Part shown: in pieces, positions 1 to 7,715 of the stretch
How the letters are laid out: each line of letters starts with the position of its first letter
Position numbering within the stretch: the stretch's first letter is position 1
DNA from: Peredibacter sp045999315
GTDB taxonomy: Bacteria > Bdellovibrionota > Bacteriovoracia > Bacteriovoracales > Bacteriovoracaceae
Length of the DNA stretch: 64,000 bases
Direction: 5' to 3'
NCBI RefSeq assembly: GCF_045999315.1
Contig: NZ_CP174607.1
Coordinates: 3,472,001-3,536,000 of the forward strand
The notes under the pieces: generated by a model
What the model was told of the DNA's origin: nothing
Databases searched by the model: none
Seen by the model: the letters and a program-made list of their open reading frames with translations, nothing else
Translations under genes and position numbers: made by a program

Positions 1-925
1 TGTCTCCCTGGGTAAGGAGCGGTCGGAAACCTTGTTGATCGTAAACATAGAGGACTTTGCGTTTCTGGAAATCTTCTCCACGAACGGCAATAGTGCCTCC
101 ACGCATTTTTGGTGTGAAGTAATCAAAGCGAGAGAGCTCTCTTCCCGCACGAGCGAGAACGTTCACTCTACCGTTTTCAATGAGAAGAAGGGCCTCGCCA
201 TTTCCATCATCGGCCAGAGCAACAACTTTATTACCATCGATGGCAAGTTGATGACGGATAGTTTTCCATGGAGAATTAGCATTGGCCTCTTTGTCTTCAA
301 GGACAACTTTCCAACTACCATTGAACTGCCAAAGACGGTCTGGAGAATTCTCGTTATAGTTTATATCGCGGGTCTTAAAAGCGATTTCGCCACGAGGTCC
401 AACTTGTGGAGTGTAGATATAAGCAGCACCGGGATTAAAGAATGGAGTCACTTCCCCATTTCTCCAAATCATCATTTCTGGAGCATCACCTTTCACTCGG
501 AAAAACCAACTATCGCTTGAGATCGGATAGAAACTGTCCTTTGATTCAGAACGAGGCCCAAGCGTATTAAGTTCGATTTTTCTGAGAGCTCCTGTGAGTT
601 CATAAGAGCGTATGATATCCATTTCGTTATATTCGTAAAAAGACACTTTCCCGAAGGAGGCCTGTGGCAAGGACAACATATGGCCCGACTCTGCACGTGT
701 GATCATCTTAAAGCCATTACCAATTTGGGCCATGAAGTAGCCATCAATATCAAAACAACTTAGATAGACCTGGTCCTTCAAGATGGCCGGCTCTGAAGTA
801 AAACACCAGGTATTATCTGGCGCATTCCATGCCTGAACGTCACTGAGTCTTGCTAAAAGCTCCGGTTTAGAGAAAGCTGCCAGAGCGGTATGAGAGAACA
901 ACATGAGTGGGATTAAATATTTCAT
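1..925 (-). CDS. Exported protein of unknown function (3' end beyond window)
   Basis: The frame opens at ATG 925 on the minus strand and is uninterrupted to base 1, giving about 308 residues without a stop, so the C-terminus lies outside the window. The first 16 residues (MKYLIPLMLFSHTALA) form a Sec signal peptide ending in an AxA-type cleavage site. The mature part has no recognisable catalytic motif. It is rich in short alternating strands, such as GPRGEIAFK and DGNKVVALADDGNG, which are typical of beta-propeller or other all-beta secreted proteins; the fold is inference. It is divergent from the QEGLA-family gene that starts at 988, with about 60 bp between them for both promoters. Confidence 0.75.
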   Translation of the reverse strand, partial: MKYLIPLMLFSHTALAAFSKPELLARLSDVQAWNAPDNTWCFTSEPAILKDQVYLSCFDIDGYFMAQIGNGFKMITRAESGHMLSLPQASFGKVSFYEYNEMDIIRSYELTGALRKIELNTLGPRSESKDSFYPISSDSWFFRVKGDAPEMMIWRNGEVTPFFNPGAAYIYTPQVGPRGEIAFKTRDINYNENSPDRLWQFNGSWKVVLEDKEANANSPWKTIRHQLAIDGNKVVALADDGNGEALLLIENGRVNVLARAGRELSRFDYFTPKMRGGTIAVRGEDFQKRKVLYVYDQQGFRPLLTQGD

Positions 926-987
926 TTTTTGAGTATACCTAAGAGAACACATCTGTAGTTCTGACCTTTTCTTACCGATGAAGCTTT

Positions 988-2178
988 ATGGATAAGAAGT
1001 TAGTAAAAGACCTTTCTACTCAATTAAAGGATTTGGCGAAGGACCTCAGTTTTCTAGGGCACCCTCGTTATCCCATTAAGGATCTTCTGCTTCTTTTCCC
1101 TCAGCACAAAACATTTATTGGTGAATTGGAAGATATTAGTGTTCCCTTTCCAGTGAATGTAAGTCAAAAGCGCAAGGCCATGGACACTTTTCTGATGGAA
1201 CTGGCCAAAGCTGATGTGCCATTTTCCTTAAAAAGAATTTTTACTCAGAGAGTTCAGGACTATCACCTTCTCCTCTCCATGATGGAAAACTTCGATAACA
1301 TTTTCTTTTACGACCACTGCACTGAGCTTTATGGAACTAGTCATAAGCTCGCAAAGAACAACGCGTTCTTATATTTCCTCGAAAAAATTCCGGAATACTG
1401 CATGCCGGACACAAGCCTTGTCAAACTGCAAGGTGAAGAGGCCAGAAGCTATCTCCGTACTCGCATGCTCGAGACTTTTGATGCCAAAGATTTTGAAGTA
1501 AAGCCTTCTACTTCCCTTCTCTCAGATTCATCGGCCGGCCGAAGAACGTTAAAGCTCAATCCTTATAAAACGTATACGACGGGACACTTGGATATTTTCT
1601 TAGTGCATGAAGGTTGGGTCCACTTGGGAACTTCCATCAACGGATCTTTTCAGGAAGACAATCCTTGGCTTTCCACTTGGGCACCACGGACGACTTTCTT
1701 ACAGGAAGGTCTCGCCATCATCACTGAACTTATTACTGGCTGTATGACTTTAGAGCGTTGGAACAAAGTGGTTCTCCGTCACCTTGCTACTTCCATGGCC
1801 GAACGTGGTTCTTCGATCACGGATGTTTACGAGTATCTTCGCCATCACGAAATGGAAGATCTGGATGCCTTCAAACTGGCCCTAAGAGTGTTTAGAGGTG
1901 TTCCCCTCGAAGGCGGTATGGCCTTCACTAAAGAACTACTTTATCTCCATGGCATGATCGAGCTTCTTTATCATTTGCATTTCTTTAAGACCGATCTTCG
2001 CTCTTTATGGGTAGGGAAAATTTCGTTCGAAGAACACATTATGCTGATGGATCACTGGGAACTCATGAGTCCTAAGGTGAAATACTTCCCGGCGATGCTT
2101 GAAACTCCTGAGGTCCAGGCACGTCTCCAAAAACTAAAAGAGCTTTCTTTTAGCCTCTTTAATCACGGGTTCCTTTAA
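988..2178 (+). CDS. DUF1704 / QEGLA-motif protein (MATCAP-like metallo-carboxypeptidase family)
   Basis: Cytoplasmic 396-residue protein with no signal peptide. It contains HEGWVH at residues 207-212, a match to HExxxH, and the family-defining QEGLA at 239-243. These are the signatures of DUF1704, called flavohemoglobin expression-modulating QEGLA-motif proteins in bacteria; the eukaryotic relatives are the MATCAP tubulin tyrosine carboxypeptidases, which use HExxxH plus the Glu of QEGLA to bind metal. The catalytic set therefore looks intact, and peptidase activity is inference. The stop codon overlaps the stop of the convergent truncated hemoglobin by 20 bp. That neighbour is intriguing given the family's link to flavohemoglobin in annotation practice. 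The ribosome binding site is weak (GATGAAG). Confidence 0.85.
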   Translation: MDKKLVKDLSTQLKDLAKDLSFLGHPRYPIKDLLLLFPQHKTFIGELEDISVPFPVNVSQKRKAMDTFLMELAKADVPFSLKRIFTQRVQDYHLLLSMMENFDNIFFYDHCTELYGTSHKLAKNNAFLYFLEKIPEYCMPDTSLVKLQGEEARSYLRTRMLETFDAKDFEVKPSTSLLSDSSAGRRTLKLNPYKTYTTGHLDIFLVHEGWVHLGTSINGSFQEDNPWLSTWAPRTTFLQEGLAIITELITGCMTLERWNKVVLRHLATSMAERGSSITDVYEYLRHHEMEDLDAFKLALRVFRGVPLEGGMAFTKELLYLHGMIELLYHLHFFKTDLRSLWVGKISFEEHIMLMDHWELMSPKVKYFPAMLETPEVQARLQKLKELSFSLFNHGFL

Positions 2179-2533
2179 GCATCTCAGTCACCTGGGCAAA
2201 TGACTGCATCAATTGCTCTTGAATGCCAGGGTGAATTGGAGAATTGGCCAGGGCCTTTCTCATGCAATAAAGCCATTGATCTGCTTCTTTCACTCCGATG
2301 GTGAAAGGAAAGTGACGCATGCGAAGACGAGGATGCCCATACTTTTCCATGTAGAGCTGAGGTCCACCGGTCCAGCCGGAAAGAAAATATTTTAATTTCT
2401 CTGCAGACTCGCGGATATCACGGCCCGAGTGAGTGGCAAGACAGTCCTGGGCATAGGGATCAGTGCTCATGATTGAGTAGAAATCATCCACCAGTTTATC
2501 AATGACCTCAAAACCACCAATTTGTTCGTACAT
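2159..2533 (-). CDS. Group II truncated hemoglobin
   Basis: A 124-residue globin that binds heme in the cytoplasm, likely for O2/NO or peroxide chemistry. Signature features of the group II (TrHbO) class are visible: Tyr19 in DFYSIM at position B10, the GHPRLRMRHFPF block at 66-77 with proximal His74, and Trp87 at position G8. The length is typical of the 2/2 globins. It is read convergently with the DUF1704 gene and shares 20 bp with its 3' end. An AGGA stretch lies about 10 bp before the ATG. I see no dedicated regulatory site. Confidence 0.93.
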   Translation of the reverse strand: MYEQIGGFEVIDKLVDDFYSIMSTDPYAQDCLATHSGRDIRESAEKLKYFLSGWTGGPQLYMEKYGHPRLRMRHFPFTIGVKEADQWLYCMRKALANSPIHPGIQEQLMQSFAQVTEMLKGTRD

Positions 2534-2621
2534 ACTTAAATTCCTGACTGGCCCAATCGGAAGGGCATAATATCTACTCTCATAATCTCTGAAAATCCCG
2601 ATGAGGTAAAGTCTGAATAGA

Positions 2622-2651
2622 TTGAGTCTTAGTACTTAAGTACCTTATAAT
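2622..2651 (+). promoter_or_regulatory. Sigma70-type promoter with palindrome in the spacer
   Basis: TTGAGT at 2622-2627 and a perfect TATAAT at 2646-2651 are separated by 18 bp. The spacer contains a perfect 12-bp palindrome, GTACTTAAGTAC, at 2632-2643, where a repressor or an activator could bind. It lies 28 bp upstream of the Cys-rich lipoprotein gene at 2679. Confidence 0.6.
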
Positions 2652-2678
2652 GGTTAAAACACAACCGAAGGATTCCAA

Positions 2679-2906
2679 ATGAAAGTTCTATCGTTTCTAA
2701 CTCTTTCTCTTATGCTTTCTATCACTGCTTGTTCTCACCACCACAAGAAGGACTGCTGTGGCCATAAAGAGAAAATGACTTGTACACAAGAAAGCTGTCA
2801 AAAGAAGTGTTGTGATAACAAAGAAAAGAAATGTGCTGATGGCTCATGTTCAAAAGAAGAAAAAAAATCTTGTTGCTCTGGTGATTCTTGTCAGAAAAAA
2901 TCTTAA
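2679..2906 (+). CDS. Small Cys/Lys-rich lipoprotein, probable metal binder
   Basis: A 75-residue protein with a lipoprotein signal (hydrophobic stretch, then SITAC with Cys18 as the lipidated residue). The mature 58-residue chain begins SHHHKK and carries eleven further cysteines arranged as CC and CxxxC pairs, separated by Lys/Glu. This composition suggests binding of soft metals (Cu, Zn, Cd) at the outer membrane, by analogy with metallothionein-like proteins; I cannot assign a named family. AAGGATTCCAA precedes the ATG. It has a strong promoter with an operator-like palindrome at 2622-2651 and is followed after 14 bp by the Cys-repeat protein, so the two are probably co-transcribed. Confidence 0.8.
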   Translation: MKVLSFLTLSLMLSITACSHHHKKDCCGHKEKMTCTQESCQKKCCDNKEKKCADGSCSKEEKKSCCSGDSCQKKS

Positions 2907-2920
2907 CTAAGAGATAGATC

Positions 2921-3841
2921 ATGAAATTAATTGCAGCAGCAGTTCTGCTTTTTGCATTTAAAGTAAGCGCCTCCCCTTGCGATCAGGACGCCAAAAAGTT
3001 CTGCCAAGGGACTGATCCGGGTAAAGGTCAGCTTGCTCGTTGTTTATCAGATTATGAGGGACAACTCTCTCGCGCTTGTGCGGCGGAACTAAAGACCTTT
3101 AAGCAGGAAACTGGCAAGAAGAATCCTTGTTTCGAAGATCTTGCTGAGTACTGCTCAGATATTCCAACTGACCCTGAGTATATTGAGTACTGTCTTCTTA
3201 AGAATGAAGGCCGCCTGGGTGCCAAGTGCTCAGCAGATTTCAAAAAGAAGAAAGGTGGAATCATTGTTCGTAACGTTTGTGCCCAAGATGTGGCCAATAA
3301 CTGTTATAGCGAGATCAATCAACCTGAAGGTGCCATCAACCGTTGTTTGATCAAGAACAAAGCGAAGCTTTCGACTTTTTGTAAAAACAAAGTCGATAAG
3401 AAAATCGCAGACCTTAAAAAGAACAACCCGTGTTTTGATGATACTGAAAAGTTCTGTCAAACTCAGGTGCGCTTCGTGGACATTCAAGACTGTTTGTCGA
3501 AAAAAGGTCCGGCGCTTAATCCAAGTTGCAAAAAGCTAGTGGACAATGAGAACGCTAAGATGAAGGCCAATCCTTGTTACCGTGATCTTATCACTCACTG
3601 TAAAATGGGCATCGGTCCGGCCGATCAACAGCGTTGCCTGACCGTGAATGAAAATGAGCTCAGTAATTCTTGTCGCCAGTACCGCGCCACTCAAGAAAAG
3701 AAAGTGGATCAGATGGTGGAACTGTGTGAACAAGATCGTTTAAAGCATTGTCCTAAGGCCCCTTTCAAAGATGGCATGGTTCTAAAGTGCCTTCGCGAAA
3801 ACAAGGCCAAGGTCTCAGGCCCTTGCCAAAAACTTCTTTAA
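2921..3841 (+). CDS. Secreted cysteine-rich (GLG1-type) repeat protein
   Basis: A 306-residue exported protein: Sec signal MKLIAAAVLLFAFKVSA, then six consecutive repeats of about 45-50 residues. Each repeat has the pattern C-x2-D-x4-C, then CL, then a fourth C, as in NPCFEDLAEYC, NPCFDDTEKFC and NPCYRDLITHC. This is the Cys-rich repeat of Golgi apparatus protein 1 (Cys_rich_FGFR family), which also occurs in bacterial periplasmic proteins; its function there is unknown. The 24-odd cysteines imply disulfide formation in the periplasm. It lies 14 bp downstream of the Cys-rich lipoprotein, and a strong terminator follows. Confidence 0.85.
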   Translation: MKLIAAAVLLFAFKVSASPCDQDAKKFCQGTDPGKGQLARCLSDYEGQLSRACAAELKTFKQETGKKNPCFEDLAEYCSDIPTDPEYIEYCLLKNEGRLGAKCSADFKKKKGGIIVRNVCAQDVANNCYSEINQPEGAINRCLIKNKAKLSTFCKNKVDKKIADLKKNNPCFDDTEKFCQTQVRFVDIQDCLSKKGPALNPSCKKLVDNENAKMKANPCYRDLITHCKMGIGPADQQRCLTVNENELSNSCRQYRATQEKKVDQMVELCEQDRLKHCPKAPFKDGMVLKCLRENKAKVSGPCQKLL

Positions 3842-3847
3842 AACTTT

Positions 3848-3878
3848 AGGCCTCGCTTCTCGCGGGGCCTTTTCTTTT
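3848..3878 (+). terminator. Rho-independent terminator after the Cys-repeat gene
   Basis: A nine-pair stem AGGCCTCGC/GCGGGGCCT (one T-G wobble), a TTCTC loop and a following T-rich run (TTTTCTTTT). Confidence 0.85.
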
Positions 3879-3963
3879 CTGCACTAACCTTTCTCCTTTC
3901 CCTCAATAGACTTTCTTAATCATCCTAGGCGTCTTACATGTGCCCTTTTCAAAAGGAGCGCAG

Positions 3964-4599
3964 ATGGGACAGTTAAAACTCAATCTTGATAAGGGCCGAC
4001 ATGGAGGTCGAAGAAAAGGTTCCGGAAGGAAGCGCATTCACTCCAGAGGCGTTGCTCATCGGGAACGAGAACACGTCAATCATCGAACTCCCCTTCATAT
4101 TAATTTCAAGTACCGAACCAATATCAAAAATAAGACTACGCTCCGACTCTTGAAACGGGCAATTATCAATTCCAGGTCACATGGACTAAGGATTCTACAT
4201 TATTCGATGCAAAGTAATCATATTCATCTCATTGTTGAAGCGGTCTCGAATGAAATTCTCACAAGAGGAATGAGATCACTCACGGTCACATTTGCGAAAG
4301 GACTTAAACTCGGAAAGGTACAAATAGAAAGATATCATCTACATGTTCTCAAAACTCTCCGAGAAACCAGAAACGCCATTCAGTACGTTCTTTTTAATTC
4401 TCAAAAGCACGGATCAAAGCAGATGGATGAATATAGTTCGATCTTGCAGCTTAGTAATGTAAAGGATTTGATAAGGGCATATGTAAAAACAAACGAGATA
4501 ACAATCAGTGTAGGAAGACTAGAGGTAAGATGGCTGGACGAGCCTTTAAGCTATTTGGGAAGAAACTGGCCCACATCCAAAGACATGGGCCAGAGTTAA
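3964..4599 (+). CDS. REP-associated tyrosine transposase (RAYT, Y1/HUH family)
   Basis: A 211-residue single-strand-DNA transposase-like protein. It has a basic N-terminus (GRHGGRRKGSGRKR), an HUH motif in SNHIHLIVEA, and a helix with R-x-Y-x-L-H around IERYHLHVL where the catalytic Tyr is expected. The spacing fits the IS200/IS605-like Y1 superfamily, specifically domesticated RAYTs, which process palindromic REP sequences instead of moving as an IS. I place the start at ATG 3964 because AAGGAG sits at 3953-3958 with a 5-bp gap; a GTG eight codons upstream is in frame but would contain that ribosome binding site. A perfect inverted repeat overlaps its 3' end (4566-4593). No IS ends or target duplication are seen. 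Confidence 0.85.
   Translation: MGQLKLNLDKGRHGGRRKGSGRKRIHSRGVAHREREHVNHRTPLHINFKYRTNIKNKTTLRLLKRAIINSRSHGLRILHYSMQSNHIHLIVEAVSNEILTRGMRSLTVTFAKGLKLGKVQIERYHLHVLKTLRETRNAIQYVLFNSQKHGSKQMDEYSSILQLSNVKDLIRAYVKTNEITISVGRLEVRWLDEPLSYLGRNWPTSKDMGQS
4566..4593. repeat. 8-bp perfect inverted repeat at the end of the RAYT gene (REP-like or terminator)
   Basis: CTGGCCCA at 4566-4573 and TGGGCCAG at 4586-4593 with a 12-bp loop, inside the last codons of the transposase gene and next to the stop of the convergent GMC gene. It could be a bidirectional terminator stem or a REP-type palindrome recognised by the adjacent RAYT. Confidence 0.5.
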
Positions 4600-6426
4600 T
4601 TAAATTCTGAGAGTATGATCTGAATTAATGTGATCAGCAATTCTTTCAGCGAGGGCCGAAACAGTTAGAAGCGGAGTTGCACCAAGAGAGCGCGGAAGGA
4701 TGGCCGCATCCACCACGAAGAAACCTTTGTGAATTTTGCCGTCTTCAGTGAACACACGTCCATAGTGATCCACCACACCTGTCTGAGCATCATCACCCAT
4801 TGGACAACCACCTAGCGGGTGAGTCGCCATCATTCGGTGACCGAACACCGTCATACGAGGATTTGGCACATAGATACCACCGTGGGCCTTCGCATATTTT
4901 GCCATCTCACGGTTAATCGTTTGGAAACCTTTCTCATTAATCACATTCGGCCAAACCACGTGAACGCGATCATCAAAATCATCCAGACGGTAGCGACCAT
5001 TTGAAGAGTCGTGTCCGCAAGCAAAAAAGATAAGCGAGTTATTAATCGCCCCATCTGTGTCCGGCTCGGCCGTATCGAAAAGATCGCGACGAACTTTTTT
5101 CATCTGCTCGTCTGAGAACTTGCTAGAGTTTGCCAAGGCCCAGGCCGCAAACGCCTTTGAAACCATTGGACCCAGAGCACTTGGAACTGTTCCATCAAGA
5201 AGAAGGTAGCGCTCCATCAGGTCAACATTTTTTGGATCGTATTTTTCGCTACGATAGTCAGCATACACCATGATTGCCTGACCGCTGGTTGAGCCAGAAC
5301 GCTTATTCAAACCATGCCCAAGAATATCTGTTTGAGTTAGACCGTTGTAACTGAACCCCATGATGTCACCGTTTGCAGAGAAACGAGAACCAAGGGCCTC
5401 TGAAAGACGAAGACCTTTAAAGCGAGATCTCATCATGATTTGTGTTGTTCCCATCGAGCCCGCGGCCATGATCAGAACGTCAGCAGTAATCACCCCTTCA
5501 ATCTCTTTATCTTCCTTATTGATATAATGAATAACGTATTTACCCTCTTTCGTTTTCTCAACGTAGCTCACATCCATCATAGTGTAGATTTCTGCACCTT
5601 GAGATTTTGCAAGCGGGAGGTAGTTCACCGTTAGAACGTTTTTAGCTCCAACGTTACAACCAGAGCAACAGTCACCGCACATGGTACAAGCGTTCTGGAC
5701 CACACCGTAGTCGTTCTTTTGCTTATCAAATGTATGGTTCACGTTAAGAAGAAGTTCTTTAACTGGAACTCCAAGTTCCTCACCCATTTGTTTATGAAGC
5801 TGGGTCTTTCTCACTTTCATGGCATCTGGATGATGAGTTGAAGCAAGAACTTTTTGGGCCTTGTTCATATAGCTCGTGATCTTGCCATTGGCGAAGTCTT
5901 CACGAATTTCTTTGGGCCAGTCTTTTTGCTGCCACACCAGAGCTTCAGGACGAGAAGCAATGGCCGCGTTTAGAAGTGACGTTCCACCAAGGCCCGAAGC
6001 ACAGATGATATCGACATTACTTTTTTTATGAATGTTTGAATCAACCAGACCTTTCGGATTCATTTTATTGAAGGCTACTTTGGTAAGATCTCCACCGTCT
6101 TTGGGAAACATTCCCGGGTGCCACTCACGTCCTCTTTCAAGAACGCAAACTTGTTTTCCTTGCGCCGACAAACGGGCCGCAAGCACCGAACCACCGTAAC
6201 CAGAGCCGATGATCACGACTGGATAGTGCTTTTTAAGTTGTTTGAAGTTATTGGCAATGTTTCTTGGATCTGGCCCGCGTGGGTTTGAGGCAGGTTCACG
6301 ACTTGGGTCTACCTGTTTGCCCTCTTGTCCATTTTGAAGAACCCCATAGAAACCAGCACCAGCTAAGGCACCTGCTCCAGCAGAAATAAAATCACGTCGG
6401 TTAACTTTCTTTTTGTTGTCTTCCAT
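4600..6426 (-). CDS. Tat-exported GMC-family FAD oxidoreductase (cholesterol-oxidase-like)
   Basis: A 608-residue flavoenzyme. A Tat signal (NRRDFIS followed by a Gly/Ala-rich hydrophobic stretch) lies at residues 9-31. The dinucleotide-binding GSGYGG is at 74-79, with ERG at the end of the second strand. A ferredoxin-like cysteine block CTMCGDCCSGC lies at 247-257. The C-terminal FAD/catalytic part contains ATHPLGGCPMG and PLLTVSALAERIADH, the usual GMC ending. Members of this Cys-containing subgroup oxidise sterols or other alcohols with O2 or another acceptor; the substrate is unknown here. It follows the catalase-like gene by 6 bp, so the two form an operon in which peroxide from the oxidase could be removed at once. 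It is convergent with the RAYT gene (adjacent stops). Confidence 0.88.
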   Translation of the reverse strand: MEDNKKKVNRRDFISAGAGALAGAGFYGVLQNGQEGKQVDPSREPASNPRGPDPRNIANNFKQLKKHYPVVIIGSGYGGSVLAARLSAQGKQVCVLERGREWHPGMFPKDGGDLTKVAFNKMNPKGLVDSNIHKKSNVDIICASGLGGTSLLNAAIASRPEALVWQQKDWPKEIREDFANGKITSYMNKAQKVLASTHHPDAMKVRKTQLHKQMGEELGVPVKELLLNVNHTFDKQKNDYGVVQNACTMCGDCCSGCNVGAKNVLTVNYLPLAKSQGAEIYTMMDVSYVEKTKEGKYVIHYINKEDKEIEGVITADVLIMAAGSMGTTQIMMRSRFKGLRLSEALGSRFSANGDIMGFSYNGLTQTDILGHGLNKRSGSTSGQAIMVYADYRSEKYDPKNVDLMERYLLLDGTVPSALGPMVSKAFAAWALANSSKFSDEQMKKVRRDLFDTAEPDTDGAINNSLIFFACGHDSSNGRYRLDDFDDRVHVVWPNVINEKGFQTINREMAKYAKAHGGIYVPNPRMTVFGHRMMATHPLGGCPMGDDAQTGVVDHYGRVFTEDGKIHKGFFVVDAAILPRSLGATPLLTVSALAERIADHINSDHTLRI

Positions 6427-6432
6427 GATTCC

Positions 6433-7584
6433 TCACTCGTATGATTCGTTGGCCTGTGGTTCAGAGCGGCGTTGGTTATTAAGATCGTGGCGTTGATATT
6501 GGCTGTGTTCATAAACTAATTTACGAACGCGGTTCAGACCACCAAGAGGACGATGGGCCTCGATGGAATGCCAAGGATTGAATGAAATGTGTTCGCAGAA
6601 ATCCTGACGTTTTTCAGAGTTAAATGACTGCTTAGGAATTGTCATTTGGGCCACGGGCACGAATGGAGAAAGGGCCGGATCCCACTTCACTGTAGCGTCT
6701 TCAATTGGCATTTTTTCAGCATCAGTTTGAAGCTGAATTGCGATCTCAATACAGGCATCACTTGAGGCCAAGTGATCGGTCATAATCATATTGAGGTAAT
6801 CTTTTTTCATCTGATCTTTTAAACCGGCCTCTGGCCCATTTTTAGGAGGACAAGGATAGGCCTTCATCTTCATCGCTTGGTGAGAACCAAGTCTCTGAGG
6901 AAGAGCACTGAAGTATTCAGCTGTCAGAGGGTTTTTGATATGATCGGCCGACCCTGTCGCAAGAATTTGAATGCCCTTACGATCTTTTGGGTCCATCAGG
7001 TTCGTTGATTTGATCAAATCACCTACTCCACCAGCACCACCTTTGGCCGTGAACTTCATAAATTTCACATAAGCTTCAACATCTGAAGCGAAGAACACTG
7101 GCTTGCTTTGGAAAAGAAGATCTTGTGTTCCCTTCTCATCTGCAAGTTTAGCACCTTTGACTTCCATGAGCTTAATCGCAAGGCCGCGCGCATCTGGCAT
7201 ACTATCGTGTTGTTTTTTACCTGAACCGTTTGAAAGACGTGCCCAAGCTGGAAAACTTGAACCAGGTTCTGCGAAAACGCCGAAACGATATTTTTCTGGA
7301 ATATCAGAATTAATTTTAAATTCACCACGCACACATCCGTGCTGCTTTCCGTGAATGATACGAAGAGCATAGCTGTTACCTGGTTGTGGTTTGTTATAGG
7401 CCGCTTTTACAAGGGCAAGAATCTCTTTCGTAGCGGCCTCTTCAGTCGGAGGAACGACCTCAACACCCAATTTTTTTCCATTACTGTCTACAGACGCAAC
7501 TTCACGTTTTGTGATTTGTGAACAGCCAACAAGGAAAGCAAGAGTCGAAAGCGACCCTACAGCTAAGACTAATTTTTTATTCAT
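6433..7584 (-). CDS. Catalase-family lipoprotein
   Basis: A 383-residue protein with a lipoprotein signal (LAFLVGC, Cys21). It belongs to the small catalase-related heme proteins: the distal-histidine region reads RIIHGKQHGCVRGEF (residues 75-89), followed by ARLSNGSG and DARGLAIK, which match the catalase core. The C-terminal LGGLNRVRKLVYEHSQY supplies the R-x3-Y type heme ligand. It is shorter than a full catalase and lacks the C-terminal domain. A lipidated, envelope-located catalase or peroxidase fits with the Tat-exported flavin oxidase immediately downstream (6-bp gap). The pair appears to be transcribed from the 131-bp gap upstream. Confidence 0.87.
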   Translation of the reverse strand: MNKKLVLAVGSLSTLAFLVGCSQITKREVASVDSNGKKLGVEVVPPTEEAATKEILALVKAAYNKPQPGNSYALRIIHGKQHGCVRGEFKINSDIPEKYRFGVFAEPGSSFPAWARLSNGSGKKQHDSMPDARGLAIKLMEVKGAKLADEKGTQDLLFQSKPVFFASDVEAYVKFMKFTAKGGAGGVGDLIKSTNLMDPKDRKGIQILATGSADHIKNPLTAEYFSALPQRLGSHQAMKMKAYPCPPKNGPEAGLKDQMKKDYLNMIMTDHLASSDACIEIAIQLQTDAEKMPIEDATVKWDPALSPFVPVAQMTIPKQSFNSEKRQDFCEHISFNPWHSIEAHRPLGGLNRVRKLVYEHSQYQRHDLNNQRRSEPQANESYE

Positions 7585-7678
7585 GGATTCCCCCCATTCT
7601 CCTAATAGGATAATTGGGCCAGAAATGGGGTCAACTTTGCAGAAAATGCCGAAATACCGGAGTGGTTTTATAGGAATA

Positions 7679-7706
7679 GGACCTGGAGGTTTGTACTTCC
7701 AGGTCC
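7679..7706 (-). terminator. Hairpin downstream of the first Gly-X3 lipoprotein gene
   Basis: A nine-pair perfect stem, GGACCTGGA/TCCAGGTCC, with a 10-nt loop, 10 bp past the stop of the 7716 gene. The T-run on the minus strand is weak, so termination is likely but not certain. Confidence 0.45.
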
Positions 7707-7715
7707 TTCGAGAGG

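Noticed and set aside
32..520. 162-codon open frame on the plus strand
   Set aside because: It is antisense to the exported protein whose signal peptide begins at 925 on the minus strand; that frame is open throughout and begins with a clear signal sequence.
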